Source: JBKHBT01 sp046542255 (lineage in GTDB: Bacteria; UBP14; UBA6098; JBKHBT01). From it: a stretch of 36,759 nt of DNA. Positions 31,301-36,759 of this stretch are shown here, one piece after another. The DNA lies in NCBI GenBank assembly GCA_046542255.1, contig JBKHBT010000027.1, positions 1-36,759 of the forward strand, given 5' to 3'. The notes beneath the pieces are model-generated. The model was not told where the DNA came from. It did not search any database and saw only the letters and a list, made by a program, of their open reading frames with translations. The first letter of the stretch is position 1. Each line of letters opens with the position of its first letter. Both the position numbers and the translations under genes were made by a program.

Positions 31301-33702
31301 CGAATATTTCTCACAATTGCAATTGCTTTCTTTTTGACACCGCTACCTGGTTCTATATCGGCGATTAATACATACATACCGATAGGAAGATTCTTGCCAT
31401 CGACCTTGCCATCCCAAAATATATTACCTCCTTGCGGATTATCAAAATCCAAAAGCGTATGAAGTAACCTGCCTTCGATATTAAAAACCCTGACTCTGAC
31501 ATTTGTTCTGAGCGGTGAAGCATAGTCGATCCTTAGAATTTCATGATTTGGGTCGAATGAATTTTTCGATATAGTAAGAGTAAATGGCTCATTCGGTTCC
31601 GGAAAGCAACCTGGAGTTCCTCCTGGTGATTTAGAGCACCACCACGAATCCTTATCCTGTGGGTCTGCTTCGGTCGAATACATCTGATAAGAAAGCCCCT
31701 TTGTCATGCAATCTTTAGTCCAATCAGATTCATATTCCAGTCGAAATCGCTCAAATCCAAGATTATCGGTAAGAACGATGACATCATCGGTATTATTCAG
31801 CGGCTCCCATGAATCCATAATCACAAGCTGCGCATCGCAGGTATCGATGATTTCTGGCCCGCCCATATCAGAATCGGAAATGACGAGAAATTGGCCGGGC
31901 AAGATGGAAATATCAGATGAAATTTCCTTCTGGTCTTCGCCATCGCCCAGTTCCCAGCCTGAAATATTAACATCTTCATCCGATAAATTGTAGAACTCTA
32001 CCCATTCCGGTTCATTTTCAAATGGACGGTTCATAAATTCAGTGAGAACCAGTTGTGATGGTGCATTTTTCGAATAAACAAGTGTATCGGAATTATTATG
32101 CTGTCTTCTGTCGCCAACAATATTGATAATCAGTTGATGTAATCCATCAGCAAGTCCTAATTGCCGACTAAATGTATGGCTGCCTGTTATAGATAATGGC
32201 TCTCCACTCCACAGAAGCTCCGCTCTGGAAGCTATATTGTCGAAATTTTCATCATCATACACATAGAGTGTCCCAGTTGCTACAGCATTGAATCCGACAT
32301 TTTCCATTTCGATAATCAATTCATCAGAAACAGTATCAACGCTCGTTTCTATGATTGCTATATCATTTGATTCCCGGCAATTGGAATTGATACATCCTGG
32401 CGTGCCGCCGCTAAATTGCGAAATTTCATAATCATTACCAGTAGAGCTGCCACATGGCTTCTCAAGAGAAAATCCTGCCGGAAATGATGATTCAGCAGAA
32501 TACTCGATGCGGCCTATCTCGGAAAACTCATCGTAAATTACAACATCATCTCCGTCATTATTCAAAGGCCTCCATGGGCCGATTGGTATAAGGTTTTTAC
32601 AATCGCAGTAACTTGCTATAGAGTCTGGAGAAAGAACCAGAAATTCACCGGCATCGACAATATAGCTGCTGTCTATAATTTGGCTTTCGGCATTGCTGTC
32701 GCCAAATCGCCAATTGGCAATATCTACTGCTAAAGCTGTATTATTTTGCAATTCTATCCATTCGATACCGTTCTCGGGCTTGAACATTATTTCTGAAATA
32801 AGCAAAGAATTCGATACATTGCCAATTCTTGTTACTTCAACTAATCTATTGTCATAATCCTGCATATCTCCAGTTATCAGGAAATCAAATTCGTATATTC
32901 CATCTGCCAGAGATGCCAAAGAAAAGCTATGGATATATGTATCAATTACTTCGATATTTGCTGAATCTAATGTAGCAAATGTGCTATCTTCCAAAGATAG
33001 ATATCGTATGATTAATTCTCCGCTAGCTCGTGGCTCTGTACCCTGATTAGACATATAGACCTGGCCGCTACTTACACCAATAGAAACGGAATCGAGCGAG
33101 ATATTATTCGGTACTGGCTGCATCGTATTGTAAGAACCTATCGTATGCTTGATTTCTGATGGTGTTTTCTGCCAGTTGTCATCCGAAATGGGAGCAGAAG
33201 CTGCGCTATCGGGAGATAATCTTTCGAAGGATATGCCCTGTGTCGAAAGGCCAAAACAGACTGAATCTATAAGATTAGTTTCATTATCGAAAAGATAGAT
33301 ACAATCGCCTATATTATTGAGACCATCGCCCAAATTATAATCATCGGTTGTAAGCACAATTACGCCATCATCAAAATTATATGGAGCATCATTGAATATA
33401 TCCACATAATCCCGGTCAATGATAACTGCAAAACACGCTGGGGCTAATATTGTCGTATTTAAAATGGCATCCATATCCGGGAAATCGATCTCGTCTGGAA
33501 AAATTTTTATGCTATCATAATCGGCATTATCAGAAATGATATAGCCTGAAAGGTCTATGGCTTCATCGCTATTATTGAATAGCTCGATAAATTCATTGGC
33601 ATCATCATTGGTTGCAGGATCGAGCATGACTTCATTCAATACAATATTTGCCATAAGCGCTATCGGAAAGACAATAAAAGATATAATCCACAGCCTATTC
33701 AT
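31297..33702 (-). CDS. Secreted lamin-tail-domain protein with C-terminal FlgD/T9SS-like domain
   Basis: The protein has 801 residues from the ATG at 33702; an in-frame TTG at 33726 adds 8, and neither has a clear Shine-Dalgarno. NRLWIISFIVFPIALMA is a signal peptide. Three lamin-tail Ig-like domains can be seen, each with an (E/F)WIEL or EFIELFN strand, an (I/L)SGW-type turn and a closing strand: NEVMLDPATNDDANEFIELF, EIMFKPENGIEWIEL and EFMNRPFENEPEWVEF. Between them lie CARDB-like beta domains. The end (VRVRVFNIEGRLLHTLLDF, then PIGMYVLIADIEPG, then KKKAIAIVR) matches the FlgD-Ig / type IX sorting fold. It is a surface or secreted protein, possibly adhesive or a nuclease accessory; the function is unknown. 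Confidence 0.85.
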   Translation of the reverse strand: MNRLWIISFIVFPIALMANIVLNEVMLDPATNDDANEFIELFNNSDEAIDLSGYIISDNADYDSIKIFPDEIDFPDMDAILNTTILAPACFAVIIDRDYVDIFNDAPYNFDDGVIVLTTDDYNLGDGLNNIGDCIYLFDNETNLIDSVCFGLSTQGISFERLSPDSAASAPISDDNWQKTPSEIKHTIGSYNTMQPVPNNISLDSVSIGVSSGQVYMSNQGTEPRASGELIIRYLSLEDSTFATLDSANIEVIDTYIHSFSLASLADGIYEFDFLITGDMQDYDNRLVEVTRIGNVSNSLLISEIMFKPENGIEWIELQNNTALAVDIANWRFGDSNAESQIIDSSYIVDAGEFLVLSPDSIASYCDCKNLIPIGPWRPLNNDGDDVVIYDEFSEIGRIEYSAESSFPAGFSLEKPCGSSTGNDYEISQFSGGTPGCINSNCRESNDIAIIETSVDTVSDELIIEMENVGFNAVATGTLYVYDDENFDNIASRAELLWSGEPLSITGSHTFSRQLGLADGLHQLIINIVGDRRQHNNSDTLVYSKNAPSQLVLTEFMNRPFENEPEWVEFYNLSDEDVNISGWELGDGEDQKEISSDISILPGQFLVISDSDMGGPEIIDTCDAQLVIMDSWEPLNNTDDVIVLTDNLGFERFRLEYESDWTKDCMTKGLSYQMYSTEADPQDKDSWWCSKSPGGTPGCFPEPNEPFTLTISKNSFDPNHEILRIDYASPLRTNVRVRVFNIEGRLLHTLLDFDNPQGGNIFWDGKVDGKNLPIGMYVLIADIEPGSGVKKKAIAIVRNIR

Positions 33703-33759
33703 AACGGAAAGATAGAATATCTGCAATATTTCGTCAATTGAATTATGCGAAAAGATTAC

Positions 33760-34257
33760 TCAAGCTTTGATCTTCTGACCTATTGCATTTTGTACTATGC
33801 GCGAAAATGGAAGCCGGATCTTCGGCGGAAGTTCAGAATGATTTTTCTTCAAAGTGAGATATAACCATTTATGTTCTAAAAAATTAAAAGCTGCAGAAAT
33901 ATCCCAGATTGGCGGAATTATCAAGGTTACTTCTTTACCAATACGTGAAAGCTCAGCAAAAAATTTATCGGGTTTATCTACATGCTCGATAGTATGAGAA
34001 CAAAGCACCATATCGAATTGTCCATCATCGAAAGGCAAGTTTTCAATATCATCAATTTTTACGAAGTTTGGCACTTCGCTGTGTTTTACAATATCGGCAT
34101 TTACACCACCACCATCGGTATTTCCGCAGCATATATTCAAATCCCAGCTTCGTGAATTGACTGTCCTATTTTTCAGATAACTATAGCTTATCATATTAGT
34201 GATCTTAAGAATTGCTACCAGTGCAAATATCGCAATCAAAATCCAAAGCCAGGGCAT
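33760..34257 (-). CDS. Small membrane-anchored SAM methyltransferase-like protein
   Basis: The protein has 165 residues. A hydrophobic N-terminus (WLWILIAIFALVAILKI) anchors it in the membrane. A truncated class I methyltransferase domain of the Methyltransf_11 type follows: a degenerate motif I (DLNICCGNTDGGG), IENLPFDDGQFDMVLCSHTIEHV, then FFAELSRIGKEVTLIIP. The glycine-rich loop is weak (no clear GxGxG) and the protein is shorter than usual, so activity is uncertain. The ATG at 34257 follows AAAGGAG with 6 spacer bases, a strong site. It ends 58 bases before the start of the lamin-tail gene on the same strand and may be its upstream operon partner. Confidence 0.75.
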   Translation of the reverse strand: MPWLWILIAIFALVAILKITNMISYSYLKNRTVNSRSWDLNICCGNTDGGGVNADIVKHSEVPNFVKIDDIENLPFDDGQFDMVLCSHTIEHVDKPDKFFAELSRIGKEVTLIIPPIWDISAAFNFLEHKWLYLTLKKNHSELPPKIRLPFSRIVQNAIGQKIKA

Positions 34258-34300
34258 ATTTGACTCCTTTTATTAAAGCTTCATAAAGCTGACGTTAAAA

Positions 34301-34339
34301 TGCAGTTGATTTCTGTGATTTATTTAATAAGCAACTGCA
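34301..34339 (-). terminator. Probable terminator after the ferredoxin / outer-membrane pseudogene unit
   Basis: TGCAGTTG (34301-34308) and CAACTGCA (34332-34339) are a perfect 8-bp inverted repeat with a 23-base AT-rich loop. Read on the minus strand the stem is followed at once by TTTTAA. It lies 49 bases after the last codon of the decayed gene. The loop is long for a classical terminator. Confidence 0.4.
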
Positions 34340-34387
34340 CTCGGCTGTAAAATAAAAAACTCGCCCAAAAAGTCAATTTAAAAAACC

Positions 34388-34862
34388 TCAGAAAGTCGAG
34401 ACCATGCCAAATTTTGCATTCACAAGAACACCGATATCGATTCTATTGGTTCCAAAACCAATGTCATCTTCGACAAGTGAAAAGTGGCCGGTTATACGAA
34501 GCGCGAATCGAGTCTCATCGAGGCCAACTTTAGCAGAAAAATTATAATGGCTCCACTGAAGATATGTCCTTCGAAATTCGTCGAGATTGTTTTACATATA
34601 AATCGAGAAATGGCCATCGAGAAGATAATTGCCTGTTACCTTGGCTGTCTTTATTGAAAAGCTAGATTTGCCATCATCATCGAATTGGTATTGTGTTACT
34701 AACTCTCCCTCCAAAATCTATATTTTCCAGGCCTTCGTCAGATGAATACTCATCAGCTAGGTATCTGGGAGGTGCGCCGCAATTGTCATTTGGAGTTATA
34801 GTTGACTCATTCAAATATGCAAAAATAAGAACAGGAAATATAAAAATGAGCCGATATTTCAT
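34388..34862 (-). pseudogene. Decayed small outer-membrane beta-barrel protein gene
   Basis: An ATG at 34862 opens MKYRLIFIFPVLIFA, a signal peptide, and runs to DFGG before the frame is lost in the G/A-rich run at 34712-34703; that frame ends at a TGA (34679-34677). In the +1 frame the protein continues as ELVTQYQFDDDGKSSFSIKT and VTGNYLLDGHFSIYM. It hits an in-frame TAA (34594-34592), then continues in the same frame for over 60 codons (NFSAKVGLDETRFALRITGH, then DIGVLVNAKFGMVSTF) to a TGA at 34390-34388. Repaired, it would be about 158 residues of barrel-like strands. The gene overlaps the ferredoxin stop (ATGA). One frameshift plus one stop suggest real decay more than sequencing error. 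Confidence 0.75.
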
Positions 34863-35266
34863 TGGTCTTCTTTTTTATTATTATCTTCAGTTTTTGTAGA
34901 ATCGGCCTTTTCTTCTTCTTCGGCAGGGACTTCCATCTCATAATCGACCATTGAGAGTGCTCTTGTAGGGCATCTTTTGACACATGTCTCAGTGGCGGTG
35001 CATTTTTTGGGGTCGATTATAGGTTTATGGTCAACCATTGTGATTGCGCCTTCCGGACATACTGAAGCGCAGAGGCCGCATTTTATGCAACGTTCGTAAT
35101 TCAGTTCGGCTATTTTCTTTGTTATTGTTTTTGTTTCTGGCTGCAAAGAATCAGGATCAGAAACAGAATCACCCTTTTCGGAATCCGCTACCAAAGGATT
35201 GGATAACAATACAATACCGCAAAATATCACAAATACCAATGCTGTTGTATACAAAAATGTTTTCAA
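34859..35266 (-). CDS. Exported ferredoxin-type protein with one altered cluster motif
   Basis: The protein has 135 residues. The N-terminus LYTTALVFVIFCGIVLL is a signal anchor or signal peptide. Two ferredoxin motifs follow: CIKCGLCASVCP (C60, C63, C66, C70) is complete, while KKCTATETCVKRCP has C89, C95 and C99 but Thr92 where the second Cys should be. This suggests one 4Fe-4S cluster and one 3Fe-4S or otherwise altered cluster. A charged, Glu/Lys-rich tail ends the protein. It could pass electrons outside the membrane; no redox partner gene is nearby. The start is a TTG at 35266, backed by a strong GGAGG (complement of 35272-35276) with a 5-base spacer. Confidence 0.85.
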   Translation of the reverse strand: MKTFLYTTALVFVIFCGIVLLSNPLVADSEKGDSVSDPDSLQPETKTITKKIAELNYERCIKCGLCASVCPEGAITMVDHKPIIDPKKCTATETCVKRCPTRALSMVDYEMEVPAEEEEKADSTKTEDNNKKEDQ

Positions 35267-35353
35267 TTTTGCCTCCGTTCATATTCTTTTCTCGATGTCA
35301 ATATAATAGAAAACTTTGATATCGTAAATATCAAATATTTGGAGGTTTGTGTT
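35267..35353 (-). promoter_or_regulatory. Ferredoxin promoter overlapped by an inverted repeat
   Basis: On the minus strand TTTACG (35328-35323) and TATATT (35305-35300) are spaced by 17 bases. TTTGATAT (35315-35322) and ATATCAAA (35328-35335) form a perfect 8-bp inverted repeat over the -35 box and spacer, a good position for a repressor. This is the first part of a 367-base gene-free stretch; the rest holds element copy B and unassigned DNA up to the secreted-protein gene. Confidence 0.4.
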
Positions 35354-35468
35354 TTCTCTTTTAAAGCCATATATATAACATATATATAATACTTAATATA
35401 TATACCCAAAAGGCTTTACTGATGTTTTGCCTGAAAAGTATGACAATACCCGGTAGCGCATTGTCTGG
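35354..35468 (+). repeat. Dispersed element, copy B (long loop), plus 14-mer shared with window start
   Basis: Positions 35354-35378 and 35412-35428 repeat copy A (24 of 25 and 17 of 17 bases). The TAAAGCC (35362-35368) and GGCTTTA (35412-35418) arms enclose an AT-rich loop with several ATATATA stretches absent from copy A. AGCGCATTGTCTGG (35455-35468) repeats 12-25 exactly. From here to 35620 I see only AT-rich DNA. A 54-codon frame from 35421 has no ribosome-binding site, and I do not call it a gene. Confidence 0.55.
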
Positions 35469-35633
35469 TTATTGTTTTTTGTTCTTCGAGATAAGTTTTT
35501 CCGTTACCGTCCATACAAAAAAACGATTACATAATTTCTGCCAAACAAAACACCAAAAATTACCAAAAATCCTTGAAATCCCATAAAATATCTCTATATT
35601 ATTATAAGATAACATAAACATCGGGGAGTAATG

Positions 35634-36759
35634 ATGAAAAAGTTATTATTAGTTTTGTTTATAATCTCTATTGGCTTTGGGTCTTTTAACTTCGTGGAAA
35701 AAGCCCATTTCGAGTTTGGCAATGCAATTGATGATGTAGAGCGGCATTGGTACGATGGCCGATGGATACAAGAAGTCCGAACAGGGGATAGCGTATTTCT
35801 TATGATTGATGATATTATCGACACCAATTATATCGAAGGCATATCAGATGGCGAGGTTTTGGTCTGCGGTGATTCTATTGTGGCGATAACTAAGGAGGTC
35901 GATTCATTGGACACCATTTGTTTTTTTCAAAATATCTATCCGACTGATTCTTATACAGCCGAGATGCCCGGGAAGGATTTTGCTTTTTGTATGTGGTCGG
36001 ATAGTTTAGAGGAAGTGCTGTATATTAAAAATGAAGACTATAGGAGAATGCCATTTCCCGATGATTACAAAATTCAAATAATAAAGTCTTCAGATAATAG
36101 AATAATAATAGAAAAAAATCCAGCTTGGGCTTCAAACATTGAGTTTTATCCCAGTTTATCAGTTATTAGTTCATACTTCCGAAAATCTAAGGATCTCTGG
36201 TCTCCAGGTATGGGCTATTTATACTCGATAAGTGGTGATTATCATGATCGACATATGATAACTTTTCAATCATGCTCCTTAGTGTCCTATGTTTCGCTAG
36301 GTTATAGTGGTTATATCGCAAACTCTCTTTTTTGCGATGAGATAATGACACCATATCCGTCTAGACAGAGTATTGAGCGGAATACGATATATTTAGGAGA
36401 AAGTATTATTGACATTAACGGGGATGGGTTCATTGATAAACCTAGTTGGAATGTCTTTGCTTTAATAAACAAATCGTGGCATTGCCACCCTTATACGCCT
36501 TATGGGGTTGTTACAGATACTCTCTTTCAAAATATTCTCATCAATCTTACATCAGGCGATTCAGTATTCTTCGATTATAAGCACACGCAATTTTTGTTTA
36601 TGGCAAATTTCTTGGATAGTTCAGCTAATTGTTTCATGCAAGATTCTGGCATATTAATTGGCGACTCATTCGAAGACTTAATATTCATCTCAACTTTCCC
36701 CGAAAATTTCGAATACGCCAGCAAAATATCCGACCTCGACAATGACGGCATCCACGAGT
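35634..36759 (+). CDS. Secreted protein of unknown function, cut by window end
   Basis: The frame is open from the ATG at 35634 to the window edge (about 375 codons, no stop). GGGGAG (35623-35628) is 5 bases before this ATG; an ATG at 35631 is too close to it. MKKLLLVLFIISIGFGSF is a signal peptide. The rest is a beta-rich, aromatic extracellular-type protein. Two calcium-loop-like motifs, DINGDGFIDKP and DLDNDGIHE, resemble dockerin or thrombospondin type 3 / FG-GAP repeats. The codons appear less uniform than in neighbouring genes (more GAG, GGG, CGG and fewer ATC-GAT pairs), which could mean a different origin. I do not recognise the family. Confidence 0.75.
   Translation, partial: MKKLLLVLFIISIGFGSFNFVEKAHFEFGNAIDDVERHWYDGRWIQEVRTGDSVFLMIDDIIDTNYIEGISDGEVLVCGDSIVAITKEVDSLDTICFFQNIYPTDSYTAEMPGKDFAFCMWSDSLEEVLYIKNEDYRRMPFPDDYKIQIIKSSDNRIIIEKNPAWASNIEFYPSLSVISSYFRKSKDLWSPGMGYLYSISGDYHDRHMITFQSCSLVSYVSLGYSGYIANSLFCDEIMTPYPSRQSIERNTIYLGESIIDINGDGFIDKPSWNVFALINKSWHCHPYTPYGVVTDTLFQNILINLTSGDSVFFDYKHTQFLFMANFLDSSANCFMQDSGILIGDSFEDLIFISTFPENFEYASKISDLDNDGIHE

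Noticed and set aside
34693..34899. Plus-strand open frame over the barrel pseudogene
   Set aside because: Antisense to the signal peptide region of the decayed gene; no start signals.
35421..35585. 54-codon open frame in the gap before the last gene
   Set aside because: It starts inside the dispersed element, lacks a ribosome-binding site and has no recognisable composition.
1..36759. CRISPR array, tRNA, rRNA or insertion sequence
   Set aside because: No regularly spaced repeats, cloverleaf with a TTCGA-type T-loop, rRNA-like stretch or transposase was found by eye on either strand.

Overview
The window comes from an AT-rich, diderm (outer-membrane) bacterium of the FCB type or a neighbouring candidate phylum. 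Three secreted proteins end in a C-terminal beta-sandwich of the type IX secretion / FlgD-Ig kind (GH18 chitinase, PHP metallohydrolase, lamin-tail protein). There are also OmpA-like and beta-barrel proteins, a type IV pilin-like protein and an MglA/Roadblock module. I cannot name the species. No phage, transposase, CRISPR, rRNA or tRNA gene was seen.

Layout. 1-1481: a minus-strand radical SAM protein flanked by GC-richer non-coding elements. 1830-4490: a plus-strand secreted GH18 enzyme and a membrane metallophosphoesterase. 4501-8865: a tightly packed minus-strand operon (double retropepsin-like protein, secreted protein with a KEG-repeat tail, SDR epimerase homologue without its YxxxK pair, GT4 glycosyltransferase). 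9079-11143: a secreted TPR protein and an IscU/NifU scaffold. 11290-12882: an unrecognised two-TM protein, ending directly against a minus-strand glutamate-receptor-like potassium channel (12883-13958) whose signal peptide is in another frame from its body. 14126-18210: a GAF-HD-GYP phosphodiesterase, a pilin-like protein with a clear promoter/operator, and a secreted PHP metallohydrolase. 18251-18689: a short dispersed element fused to a truncated outer-membrane protein remnant. 18803-22066: an overlapping operon of nitrilase-family amidase, OmpA-like protein and ROK kinase.

22158-30131 is the most striking block: one promoter and five genes. They encode a 1858-residue four-TM protein with an enormous acidic disordered region, a membrane-anchored Roadblock protein with a basic linker, a small Roadblock protein, an MglA-like Ras-family GTPase and a further Roadblock protein. 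I read it as a membrane-tethered version of the MglA/MglB polarity switch with a giant scaffold. Pilin-like and c-di-GMP genes elsewhere in the window fit a role in surface motility or cell polarity, but that link is inference.

30128-35266 is mostly minus-strand: tRNA nucleotidyltransferase family enzyme, lamin-tail protein, small methyltransferase, a decayed outer-membrane protein gene and an exported ferredoxin. 35267-35633 is non-coding and carries a second copy of the dispersed element. A secreted protein gene starts at 35634 and runs off the window end.
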